Shown here in pieces: positions 1-6,318 of a stretch of 30,571 nucleotides of DNA (its first letter is position 1; each line of letters starts with the position of its first letter). The notes below the pieces were generated by a model. The model saw only the letters and a program-made list of their open reading frames with translations, was not told where the DNA came from and made no database searches. The position numbers were made by a program, and so were the translations under genes. Source of the DNA: JBKPNZ01 sp046732895 (GTDB taxonomy: Bacteria; Actinomycetota; Thermoleophilia; Solirubrobacterales; 70-9); the NCBI GenBank assembly GCA_046732895.1, contig JBKPNZ010000063.1, positions 1-30,571 of the forward strand, given 5' to 3'.

Positions 1-113
1 GCCACCGCCTGAGATACCGCGGACTGGGTGTAGGAGAGGGCGTCGGCGGCGGCCGAGAACGAGCCCTGGCTGCTGACCTCGCGCAGGATCTTCAGGCGTT
101 GGGGACTCAGCAT
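1..113 (-). CDS. LysR-family transcriptional regulator, N-terminal fragment
   Basis: Reading the minus strand from the ATG at 113-111 gives a protein that begins MLSPQRLKILREVSSQGSFS and continues AAADALSYTQSAVSQAVA to the window edge. This is the classic start of a LysR winged helix-turn-helix: a first helix with LxxLREV, then a GSFSAAADAL helix and a recognition helix with TQSAVSQ. Only about 37 residues are in the window, so the effector domain and true target cannot be judged. LysR regulators often control the gene transcribed divergently from them, which here is the universal stress protein at 227, so they may share the control region at 114-226. Family call is from the motif seen; the target is inference. 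Confidence 0.85.
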   Translation of the reverse strand, partial: MLSPQRLKILREVSSQGSFSAAADALSYTQSAVSQAV

Positions 114-140
114 CAGTATCTCTAATTCAAAGGATAACCA

Positions 141-150
141 CAAGTACTTG
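141..150. promoter_or_regulatory. palindrome in LysR/Usp divergent control region
   Basis: The 113-base gap between the two divergent starts is clearly richer in A and T than its surroundings and contains the perfect 10-base palindrome CAAGTACTTG. LysR proteins bind interrupted dyads near their own promoters, so this is a candidate operator. No convincing -10 or -35 boxes could be assigned. Being an operator is inference from position and symmetry only. Confidence 0.35.
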
Positions 151-226
151 CGCTGATGCAGGCGGTGGCCGACGATGCGCGTATTCCCACTTCGAAAGCG
201 AAGCCGAGAAGAAGAGAGGCTGAGAA

Positions 227-919
227 ATGAGTCCCAAGATCATCGTCAGCTACGACGACACCGACAACGACCGCGACGCGCTGGCCCTCGGCCGCCTGCT
301 CGCGTACTCCGGCGGGGAGCTGTCGCTTGCCTACGTGCGGCACTCACACGAGACTGACGCGGACCGCGAGGCGCTCGCGCAGGATCGGGCCGAAGCGCTC
401 CTCGAGCATGGGGCGCAGACGATCGGCGCCCCGGACGTGCCGCGCCACGTCGTCGTCAGCGCATCCACCGGCGAGGGCCTGATGGCGCTGGCCGGGCGCG
501 AGGGCGCCGATCTCGTCGTCTTCGGATCCGAGTACCGGACGGCCCCGGGGTCGGTCGTTCCCGGCACCTCCGCCAAGCGCATGCTGAGCGGCGGCCGCAC
601 CGCGGTGGCGATCGCACCGGCGGATCTTCGCTCGCGCTCGAGCGTGACCGTCTCCCGCATCGGAGTGATCGCCCAGGAGGGCGACGACGCGGCCGGCGAG
701 ACGGCGAGCTCCCTGGCCGGCGCCCTGGGGGCGACGGTCACGGATGCCGAGGGCCACGTCGACCTGCTCGTCCTCGGGTCGCGCGAAGGTACCCCTGAGG
801 GCCGCCTCGAGCTCAGCGCTGCCGCCGAGTACGCGATCGAGACGTCCGCGGCGCCGGTGCTGGCAGTTCCGCGCGGCGCAGCTGTGCGCTTCACAGCGCT
901 TGCCGCCGCGACCGCCTGA
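227..919 (+). CDS. universal stress protein (UspA) family protein
   Basis: The 230-residue protein starts KIIVSYDDTDNDRDAL, the usual first strand and loop of a Usp domain, and its first domain ends near residue 133 with VVFGSEYR, then PGTSAKRML and TAVAIAP. The nucleotide loop of ATP-binding Usps (G-x2-G-x9-G-S/T) is only partly kept: the second glycine is missing after GSEY, but the late G-T-S is present, so ATP binding is uncertain. Residues 140-220 look like a second, degenerate Usp half (RIGVIAQEG, VDLLVLGSREG, APVLAVPRG) without a loop. A GAGAGG ribosome site precedes the ATG. It is transcribed away from a LysR gene and probably has a general stress role in the cytoplasm; no specific ligand can be named. 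Confidence 0.85.
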   Translation: MSPKIIVSYDDTDNDRDALALGRLLAYSGGELSLAYVRHSHETDADREALAQDRAEALLEHGAQTIGAPDVPRHVVVSASTGEGLMALAGREGADLVVFGSEYRTAPGSVVPGTSAKRMLSGGRTAVAIAPADLRSRSSVTVSRIGVIAQEGDDAAGETASSLAGALGATVTDAEGHVDLLVLGSREGTPEGRLELSAAAEYAIETSAAPVLAVPRGAAVRFTALAAATA

Positions 920-928
920 GTAGCAGCG

Positions 929-1552
929 CTAGCGCAGCCGCGCCACGAGGGAGGTGACCGAGCGGTCGTCGTCCGGGTCGAGGGCGGCTGCGTGGAGGTC
1001 GCCGAGGGCGGCCGGTGCGGCCGCGCCGTCGAGGCACGCCACGAGGACGGCGCCCTGCAACGCGCCCGCGGCGAGTCCGGCGTCGAACAGGACCTGAGCG
1101 CTCGGCGCCTTGTCCCGGAGCGCGACGACGACCGCAGCTGCGCCCAGTGAGTCCACCCGGCCCGCGATGATCGCGGCCTTCAGCTCCGACCACCTCAGCG
1201 TCTCGATCCCGTGCCGTGCGAGCGCAGCCTCGAGCCGTCGCTCATCCACATCGCCATCGGCGAGCACAGCCACCCGCAGAATCGCGGCCTGCGCAAGCAC
1301 GTCGGCGGTGATGTCGCGGGCCGACCGCCGCGCGTTGTCCCACCCGCGCCCATGAGCCAGATCGGGGGTCGCGAGCTCGGGCCCCTCGATCACCGTCAGG
1401 CGCGTGTCCCGCGGCTCCCACTCGCGATCGCCGAGCTCGATCGGATTCCCCTGCAGCCACGGGGCGAGGATCTCGCGATTCAGGCGATCGCCGTCGAGGT
1501 TGAAGAGCGCAGCCCGGCGGTGTCCGCGCTCGACCTGGACGTGAAACGGCAT
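929..1552 (-). CDS. unrecognised protein with TIR/CAP12-like C-terminus
   Basis: The protein has 207 residues from the ATG at 1552; a longer frame upstream runs into the DUF167 gene and is less likely to be used. I do not recognise the family as a whole. The N-terminal half (RRAALFNLDGDRLNREIL, LGDREWEPRDTRLTVIEGPE, AHGRGWDNARR) looks conserved in style but has no known motif. The C-terminal half alternates strands and helices: ILRVAVLADGD, then a W-S-E-L-K-A-A-I-I helix, AAAVVVALRDKAPSAQ, VLFDAGLAAGALQGAVLVAC. That resembles the D/NVLFEAGLA...KPVLLV core of TIR-like nucleotide-binding (CAP12) and nucleoside deoxyribosyltransferase folds. The catalytic glutamate expected in NADase TIRs is replaced here by Asp in FDAG. 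It lies 10 bases downstream of the DUF167 gene, same strand. Function unknown. Confidence 0.7.
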   Translation of the reverse strand: MPFHVQVERGHRRAALFNLDGDRLNREILAPWLQGNPIELGDREWEPRDTRLTVIEGPELATPDLAHGRGWDNARRSARDITADVLAQAAILRVAVLADGDVDERRLEAALARHGIETLRWSELKAAIIAGRVDSLGAAAVVVALRDKAPSAQVLFDAGLAAGALQGAVLVACLDGAAAPAALGDLHAAALDPDDDRSVTSLVARLR

Positions 1553-1562
1553 CGACCGGACT

Positions 1563-1832
1563 CTAGGCGCCGAGGAGTGTGCGGCGGGCTGCTTCGGGGG
1601 CGACACCCTCCACGTGGATCGTCTTGTCACGCGAGCGCCGGCCCTTCACGACGCTGACGCGACCGCGGCCCACGCCCAGGCGCTTCGCGATGAGCTTGCA
1701 GAGCGCCTCGTTTGCCCTGTCCTCTACCGGCGGCGCGGTTACGCGGACGACGATCGCACCCGCGCGCTCGCCGGCGATCTCGTTCCGGCCCGCCCGCGGT
1801 TGCAGGCGGATCCGCAGCGTGGGGTCGCTCAG
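1563..1832 (-). CDS. DUF167 (YggU) family protein
   Basis: The translation reads SDPTLRIRLQPRAGRNEIAG, then IVVRVTAPPVEDRANEAL, KLIAKRLGV and VSVVKGRRSRDKTIHV. These match the DUF167/YggU pattern of a P-x-A-x-x-N-x-I strand, V-x-APP-x(3)-G/R-x-AN-x-AL and V-x-G-x-x-SR-K. Length of about 89 residues fits the family. No ATG, GTG or TTG occurs in frame at a sensible place: the frame is open far upstream, but inside the thiolase gene. The best-placed start is CTG at 1832, overlapping the thiolase stop codon (CTGA), which suggests translational coupling. The exact start is therefore uncertain. The biochemical role of the family is not established. Confidence 0.8.
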   Translation of the reverse strand: MSDPTLRIRLQPRAGRNEIAGERAGAIVVRVTAPPVEDRANEALCKLIAKRLGVGRGRVSVVKGRRSRDKTIHVEGVAPEAARRTLLGA

Positions 1833-2992
1833 TTGAGGCGCTCGACGACCATCGCCTCGCCCTGGCCGCCCGCGACGCACATCGTCTCGAGGCCGATCTG
1901 GTGGTCGTCGGTCTCCATTGCGTTCAGCAGCGTGGTCATGATGCGGGCGCCGGTCATCCCGAAGGGGTGACCGAGGGCGATCGCGCCACCGTGCGTGTTG
2001 AGCTTCTCCAGCGGGATGTCGCACTCGGCCATGATCGGGATCACCTGGGCGGCGAAGGCCTCGTTGAGCTCCACGACGTCGATGTCGGACATCGACATCC
2101 CGGTGCGGTCCAGGACCTTCTTGATCGCGCCGATGGGCGCCACCCCCATGTACTCCGGCTCGTTGCCCCAGGTGGCGGCGCTCGCGATCCGCGCCCGCGG
2201 CTCGAGGCCGAGCTCCTTCGCCTTGGTGTCGGACATGACGAGGACGGCGGCCGCGCCATCGTTCAGGGGACACGAGTTGCCGGCCGTCACTCCTCCGCCA
2301 CCTTCGAACGCCTCGGGCAGCTCGGCGAGCTTCTCGAGTGTCGAGCTCGGCCGCGGACCGTCATCCTTGGCGACCTCGTTGCCCTCGTGGTCGGCGACGG
2401 GCACGATCTCACGATCGAAGTAGCCGGACTCCTGGGAGGCGACGGCGAGCTCCTGCGAGCGCTGCGCGTACTTGTCCATGTCGGCGCGGCTCACCTCGTA
2501 GCGCTTGGCGACGTTCACGGCCGTGATGCCCATGTCGATGTAGGCGTTCGGCTGGCCGTCGTTGCCGAGAAGATTCTCGTTCCGATCGTCGACCCCGGCG
2601 GGCTCGGTCCGCTCGTTGTACCGGCTCACCCACTCCACGCCGGCGGCGATGTAGGCGTCGCCCTCGCCCGCCTTGACGGCGTTGGCGGCATGGCGGATCG
2701 CGTCGAGGCTCGAGGCGCAGTAGCGGGACATCGTCACCCCGTTCGTCTCCTGCGGGAGCTTCTCCGAAAGGAGCACGATGATGCGGGCGATGTTGAATGC
2801 CTGGAGGCCCTGCGGCATGCCACAGCCGCAGAAGACGTCCTCGATCAGGGCGGGGTCGACGTCCGGGTTGCGCTCGACCAGCTGGTCGACGACGAAGGTC
2901 GCCGTCTCGTCGGGACGCAGCTGAGCGAGCGACCCCTTGAAGGCGCGCCCGATCGGGCTGCGGACGGCGTCGACGATCACGGCTTCGGGCAT
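1829..2992 (-). CDS. acetyl-CoA acetyltransferase (thiolase)
   Basis: The protein has 387 residues, the normal thiolase length. All catalytic motifs are visible: the acyl-accepting cysteine C92 in RYCASSLDAI, the NEAFA motif at N310, the histidine H342 in GGAIALGHPFG, and the second cysteine C372 in CVAGGQGEAMVVE. Thiolases either join two acetyl-CoA to acetoacetyl-CoA or cleave 3-ketoacyl-CoA in beta-oxidation; the sequence alone does not settle which. No beta-oxidation partner genes are adjacent. The ATG has a good AAGGAG ribosome site seven bases upstream. The stop overlaps the DUF167 start. It is divergent from the rhodanese gene across a 133-base gap. Confidence 0.95.
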   Translation of the reverse strand: MPEAVIVDAVRSPIGRAFKGSLAQLRPDETATFVVDQLVERNPDVDPALIEDVFCGCGMPQGLQAFNIARIIVLLSEKLPQETNGVTMSRYCASSLDAIRHAANAVKAGEGDAYIAAGVEWVSRYNERTEPAGVDDRNENLLGNDGQPNAYIDMGITAVNVAKRYEVSRADMDKYAQRSQELAVASQESGYFDREIVPVADHEGNEVAKDDGPRPSSTLEKLAELPEAFEGGGGVTAGNSCPLNDGAAAVLVMSDTKAKELGLEPRARIASAATWGNEPEYMGVAPIGAIKKVLDRTGMSMSDIDVVELNEAFAAQVIPIMAECDIPLEKLNTHGGAIALGHPFGMTGARIMTTLLNAMETDDHQIGLETMCVAGGQGEAMVVERLN

Positions 2993-3125
2993 GAGTTCTT
3001 CTCCTTGTTCCGATGGGCCTTGCCGGCCCGGACGAGGTCGAGCGGGGCCGAGACGTTAGCGAGGCCTGCTCGGGCGCGCGTCAGGAGGCGGGGAGGGCCG
3101 CGAGCCGGGACACTAAGCTGCGCCC

Positions 3126-3488
3126 ATGACCGACGAGGCGGCCCTGACCGAGGCCCAATTGGCGCCCGAGCGCGTCCGTGAGCTGGCCCAATCCGGCGAG
3201 GCCGAGCTCATCGACGTCCGCCGCGACTACGAGTGGGAGGCAGGACGGATCGAGGGCGCCCGCCATATCGAGGTGAACGACCTGACCGCCCAGGCGGACG
3301 CGATTCCCAAGGACCGGATCGTGATCTTCTACTGCCGCGGCGGCAGCCGCTCCGGCATGGCGGCCGACGCGTTTCGTGAGGCCGGCTATGACGCCCACAA
3401 TATGGCCGGCGGCCTGCGCGCCTGGGCCGAAGCGGGGCTGCCGCTGGAACCGGAGGACGGCGAGGTCGCCGAGGCGCGCCCGGTGTAA
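3126..3488 (+). CDS. single-domain rhodanese (sulfurtransferase)
   Basis: A 120-residue protein with one rhodanese domain: ELIDVRRDYEWEAGRIEGAR (the substrate-side CH2A motif), HIEVNDL, IVIFYCRGGSRSGMAAD with the active-site C70 in the six-residue loop CRGGSRS, and NMAGGLRAWAEAGLPLE at the C-terminus. Such proteins carry sulfur as a persulfide on the cysteine, usually from thiosulfate or a protein donor. No signal peptide or membrane segment is seen, so it is cytoplasmic. There is no clear ribosome site; ACTAAGCT lies about 10 bases before the ATG and may be a -10 element of a leaderless message (inference). The next gene starts two bases after its stop. Confidence 0.93.
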   Translation: MTDEAALTEAQLAPERVRELAQSGEAELIDVRRDYEWEAGRIEGARHIEVNDLTAQADAIPKDRIVIFYCRGGSRSGMAADAFREAGYDAHNMAGGLRAWAEAGLPLEPEDGEVAEARPV

Positions 3489-3490
3489 GG

Positions 3491-4009
3491 GTGGAAGCCA
3501 CACCTCCACAACCGCCGCCCGCGCCGCGCCAAGCCCAGTCGCCCACAGGGTCGCAGCCAGCCGCGCCGAGAGCCGACCCCCACGAGCGCATCGACGGTCT
3601 GCGCGCCTGGCTCGCGCAGGTCGACCGCAAGGTCGGCATCCGCACCTACGCGCTCGGCGCCGCGGCGATCCTGGCGCTCGCGGCTGGGATCGTCGCGGTG
3701 GTGCTCGCCCTTCAAAACCAGGACGACACGACGACCGTGCAGGACGACGTCCAGGCGCTGCGCACCCAGATCGGCGCCGTCGACAAGTCCGCCTCCCAGG
3801 CCGCCGACGAGCAGGTGCAAGCGCTGACGGGACGTCTCGATCAGCTCGAGAACCGCATCAAGGCGCTCGAGACCGAGGGCCGCACGAGCGACCAGCGCCT
3901 GCAGGTGGTCGAGGACGACATCGACGACCTCCGCAACCAGATCTCCGATCTCGAGACGAGCGCCTCGAGCGGCGCGGGAGGCGGCAGCGGAGGCACGGGC
4001 ACGCCCTGA
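3491..4009 (+). CDS. one-pass membrane protein with coiled coil
   Basis: The 172-residue product starts at a GTG two bases after the rhodanese stop, so the two are probably one transcript. It has four visible parts: a proline-rich cytoplasmic N-terminus (residues 1-30), a short charged stretch, a single hydrophobic helix at about 51-72 (YALGAAAILALAAGIVAVVL), and a long heptad-rich helix at about 80-150 with repeated leucine/isoleucine positions (LRTQIGAV, LTGRLDQLENRIKALE, LQVVEDDIDDLRNQISDLE). It ends in a glycine/serine tail. No catalytic motif is present and I do not recognise a family. It probably forms a trimeric or dimeric coiled coil outside the membrane. Function unknown. Confidence 0.75.
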   Translation: MEATPPQPPPAPRQAQSPTGSQPAAPRADPHERIDGLRAWLAQVDRKVGIRTYALGAAAILALAAGIVAVVLALQNQDDTTTVQDDVQALRTQIGAVDKSASQAADEQVQALTGRLDQLENRIKALETEGRTSDQRLQVVEDDIDDLRNQISDLETSASSGAGGGSGGTGTP

Positions 4010-4171
4010 GGCCTCCCCGCCACCGGCGCGTTCGTAACAATCGATACGTAAACTGCCTGTCGGCGTCCGACGGAGGCCGTACGGTCGCGCTCGACGCTTG
4101 GGTCGAGGGGCCGGGAGAGCCACTGTCTCGGGCGGCGCACGCACACACAAGTGCTCGAAAGGAGTGCATCC

Positions 4172-4318
4172 ATGCCTGAGGGCTACTGCGTGAAGGAACG
4201 CAAGAAGGTCGAGATCAAGGACCCGCAGCAGGTGACCATGAAGAACGGTCGCCCGGCGATCCAGGGCACGTGTCCGGACTGCGGCACCAAGATCTTCAAG
4301 ATCGGCAAGCTGAACTGA
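4172..4318 (+). CDS. small zinc-ribbon protein, DUF5679 family
   Basis: This 48-residue gene begins at an ATG with a strong GAAAGGAG site. The product reads MPEGYCVKERKKVEIKDPQQ, then VTMKNGRPAIQGTCPDCGTK and IFKIGKLN. The VTMKNGRPAIQGTCPDCGTKIF core is typical of the DUF5679 family of tiny zinc-ribbon proteins. The C-terminal CPDC knuckle is present, but the N-terminal knuckle has only one cysteine (YCVKE, where a full ribbon would have YCVKC), so three cysteines remain. It may bind metal with another ligand or not at all. It stands alone behind a 162-base gap and in front of a hairpin. Function of the family is not established. Confidence 0.85.
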   Translation: MPEGYCVKERKKVEIKDPQQVTMKNGRPAIQGTCPDCGTKIFKIGKLN

Positions 4319-4335
4319 ACTGACCCGAGGGCGTG

Positions 4336-4355
4336 GGCGGCCGGTTCCGGCCGCC
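4336..4355 (+). terminator. GC-rich hairpin after the DUF5679 gene
   Basis: GGCGGCC and GGCCGCC form a stem around the loop GGTTCC, 18 bases past the stop codon. A short T run (CTTTT) follows only about 17 bases later, so it is an imperfect intrinsic terminator, but position and stability fit transcript termination. Confidence 0.45.
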
Positions 4356-4618
4356 ACCCGCCTCAGCTTTTCGCGCCAGCGCCGAGCTCGGGTCTCGGCG
4401 CCGCTAAACGGTGGTCAGGCTGCCTGACGGCTGCGTGCGCCGATCTCTCGAGCTCGCCCAGGCGTTGCTGGGCCGCCGCAAGCTGCGCGGCCAGCGCGTC
4501 GCCATCCCGAGAACCGGGCACCTCGGTGCAGATATCGGCCCCGCGATCGCCGGGCTTGAGCGCTGAATCCCGTGAACCGAAGGGCGAGAGAGGCAGTATT
4601 CAGTGCAGGTGGCGATCG
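4356..4618. other. gene-free stretch before the ECF sigma gene
   Basis: I see no convincing gene here. One minus-strand frame gives an alanine/leucine-rich heptad-like segment (DALAAQLAAAQQRLGELE) but lacks a good start, ribosome site or known family, so I leave it out. The final 60 bases probably hold the promoter of the sigma-factor operon; I could not pick out reliable -35/-10 boxes. Confidence 0.4.
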
Positions 4619-5152
4619 ATGGCCTCAACGCCCATGCCCGTGGATGAGCACTCACTGACACGTGAGCGCGGCATTCGCGAGGCATATGCGGCCCACGCGG
4701 GCGAGCTCTACGGCTTCGCGATGCGGTCGCTGAGCGATTCCGGGCTTGCGGAGGAGGCCGTCCAGGAGACCTTTGTCCGCGCGTGGCGCGCGGGCTCGCG
4801 CTACGACCCCGAGCTCGGCTCGCTGCGCACCTGGCTCTTCGCCATCCTGCGCAACGTCGTCATCGACCTGGGACGCGCCCGGAGCACCCGGCCGGTCCCC
4901 TCGGACGCCGAGCCTGTCGAGACGGGCCACGAACCGCTCGAGGAGCTCTTGGTCACGTGGCAGGTCGAGGAGGCGCTGCGCCGCATCGGGGACGCTCATC
5001 GCCACGCCCTCGTGGAGACCCACCTCCGTGGACGCAGCTACACGGAGGTCGCGTCCGAGCTCGGCATTCCCGAGGGAACGGTGAAGAGCCGCGTCTACTA
5101 CGGCTTGCGGGCGCTGCGAAACGCGCTCGAGGAGATGGGATATGACGGCTGA
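4619..5152 (+). CDS. ECF-type RNA polymerase sigma factor
   Basis: A 177-residue sigma factor with only regions 2 and 4, as in the ECF group. Region 2 covers roughly residues 15-75 (AHAGELYGFAMRSLSDSGLA, EEAVQETFVRAWRAG, LRTWLFAILRNVVIDLGR) and region 4 about 115-172 (LVETHLRGRSYTEVASELGI, then PEGTVKSRVYYGLRALRNAL). The ATG at 4619 has an AGGTGG site; an ATG at 4634 is an alternative, and the frame is open further upstream. It overlaps the anti-sigma gene by 11 bases, which implies coupled translation. By family logic it is held inactive by the next gene product and probably transcribes its own operon, including the cupredoxin. The inducing signal cannot be read from the sequence. Confidence 0.93.
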   Translation: MASTPMPVDEHSLTRERGIREAYAAHAGELYGFAMRSLSDSGLAEEAVQETFVRAWRAGSRYDPELGSLRTWLFAILRNVVIDLGRARSTRPVPSDAEPVETGHEPLEELLVTWQVEEALRRIGDAHRHALVETHLRGRSYTEVASELGIPEGTVKSRVYYGLRALRNALEEMGYDG

Positions 5153-5825
5153 GGGATGCCGGCAGTGGCGCGAGCGCCTCGGGGCGTTCGCGCTTGGGGG
5201 GCTTGACGAGTCCGAACGAGCGGCTGTGCAGGCGCACGTCGACGGCTGCGCCGAATGCCGGGCCGAGGCCGAGGCCCTGGCGCCGGTGGCGCGACTCCTC
5301 CTGAGGGCGGACCCCGAGCACCTCGAGCAAGTCCCCCGTCCTCCCGCTCGGGTCGGACGCAAGGTCCTCGCGAGGATCAGGGCCGAGCGGCGCCTGGCCA
5401 GGCGCCGGCGCACCCGCCTTGGCCTGGCCTTCGCAGGCGCCGCGGCCAGCCTCGCGGTCATGGTCGTGGTCGCCGTGTCGTTGCTCGGCGGCGAGCAGCA
5501 GGCGGCCCCTGTGCAGCACGTCGACTTCAACACCGGCGGCTCGAGCCTCGAGCTGAGCGCCGCAATCGAGCCGCGCTCGTGGGGCACCGAGGTTCACATG
5601 TACGTGCACGGCGCCCGCAAGGGCACCCTCTGCCGCGTCTGGCTGCGTCGCGACGACGGCAGCCGAGTGGCGGCGGGCTCGTTCCGCTACCGCTACGAGG
5701 ATCCGGACGATGCCGCCGTCCTCACCACCGCGGTCCCCGCCGACAGGGTGAGCGCCGTCGCGCTCGACGTCGGCGACCGCCGCTACGTCGCACCCGTCCC
5801 CGACGAGCCGGGCGCCGAGTCTTGA
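5142..5825 (+). CDS. zinc-finger transmembrane anti-sigma factor
   Basis: A 227-residue protein. Residues 1-45 form the zinc-binding anti-sigma domain: H32, C36 and C39 give the H-x3-C-x2-C signature (AHVDGCAECRAEAEAL). A basic stretch (RLARRRRTR) leads into one membrane helix at about 93-117. The outer part (GTEVHMYVHGARKGTLCRVW, LRRDDGSRVAAGSFRY, then a valine-rich strand) resembles the beta-sandwich seen in RskA-type anti-sigma factors. It would bind the ECF factor at the membrane and release it on a signal. ZAS domains of this type can be redox-sensitive through the cysteines; whether this one is cannot be told. It overlaps the sigma gene and is followed 31 bases later by the cupredoxin gene. 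Confidence 0.9.
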   Translation: MTAEGCRQWRERLGAFALGGLDESERAAVQAHVDGCAECRAEAEALAPVARLLLRADPEHLEQVPRPPARVGRKVLARIRAERRLARRRRTRLGLAFAGAAASLAVMVVVAVSLLGGEQQAAPVQHVDFNTGGSSLELSAAIEPRSWGTEVHMYVHGARKGTLCRVWLRRDDGSRVAAGSFRYRYEDPDDAAVLTTAVPADRVSAVALDVGDRRYVAPVPDEPGAES

Positions 5826-5856
5826 CGATGACAACCACCACACGAGGAGGACAGGG

Positions 5857-6306
5857 ATGCTGAAGAAGGGGGCACTACTCGCAGTGCTGATGGCGCTCGG
5901 CGCCTTCGCGATCGCCGGATGCGGCGGCAGCGACGACGACTCGGGCTCGAGCTCGACGTCGGCCGACACGACCGAAGAAGCCGGCGGAGGAGGCGGCGGC
6001 GGAAGCACTGGTGGCGGCGGCGGGGAGACGCTCAACGTGAGCGAGACGGATTTCAAGCTCGACCCGGCCGAGCCCACGGTGAACGCCGGCGAGGTGACCA
6101 TCAAGGCCACCAACGACGGTCAGACCACGCACAGCCTCGAGGTCGAGGGCAACGGCATCGAGGAGACGGAGCTGCCGAACGACCTCGCCCCGGGCGACAG
6201 CGGGGAGCTGACGGTCGACCTCTCGAAGCCGGGGACCTATGAGTGGTACTGCCCGATCAGCAATCACCGCGATCTGGGCATGGAGGGCGAGATCACGGTC
6301 AAGTAG
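5857..6306 (+). CDS. cupredoxin-domain lipoprotein (blue copper protein)
   Basis: The 149-residue protein begins with a lipoprotein signal (MLKKGALLAVLMALGAF, lipobox AIAGC with C22 as the lipid site), then a Ser/Asp and glycine-rich linker to about residue 57, then a plastocyanin-like domain. The four type-1 copper ligands are all there: H92 (TTHSLEVE), C132, H137 and M142 (YEWYCPISNHRDLGMEGE). It is expected to sit on the outer face of the membrane and carry one electron or bind copper. A GAGGAGG site precedes the ATG. Co-location with the sigma/anti-sigma pair suggests that it is a regulated output of that system. It ends 12 bases before the stop of a convergent gene. Confidence 0.93.
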   Translation: MLKKGALLAVLMALGAFAIAGCGGSDDDSGSSSTSADTTEEAGGGGGGGSTGGGGGETLNVSETDFKLDPAEPTVNAGEVTIKATNDGQTTHSLEVEGNGIEETELPNDLAPGDSGELTVDLSKPGTYEWYCPISNHRDLGMEGEITVK

Positions 6307-6318
6307 CTCGGCGCGCTC

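Noticed and set aside
1712..3181. Long plus-strand open frame (489 codons) opposite the thiolase
   Set aside because: It is the antisense shadow of a thiolase with complete catalytic motifs; no ribosome site and no recognisable domain.
4029..4054. GTAAC...GTAAAC resembling a GlnR-type box
   Set aside because: Spacing does not fit the GTnAC-n6-GnAAC pattern, and the downstream gene (DUF5679) has no known nitrogen link.
4404..4685. 93-codon minus-strand frame before the sigma factor
   Set aside because: It overlaps the start of the sigma gene, has no ribosome site, and its composition looks random.
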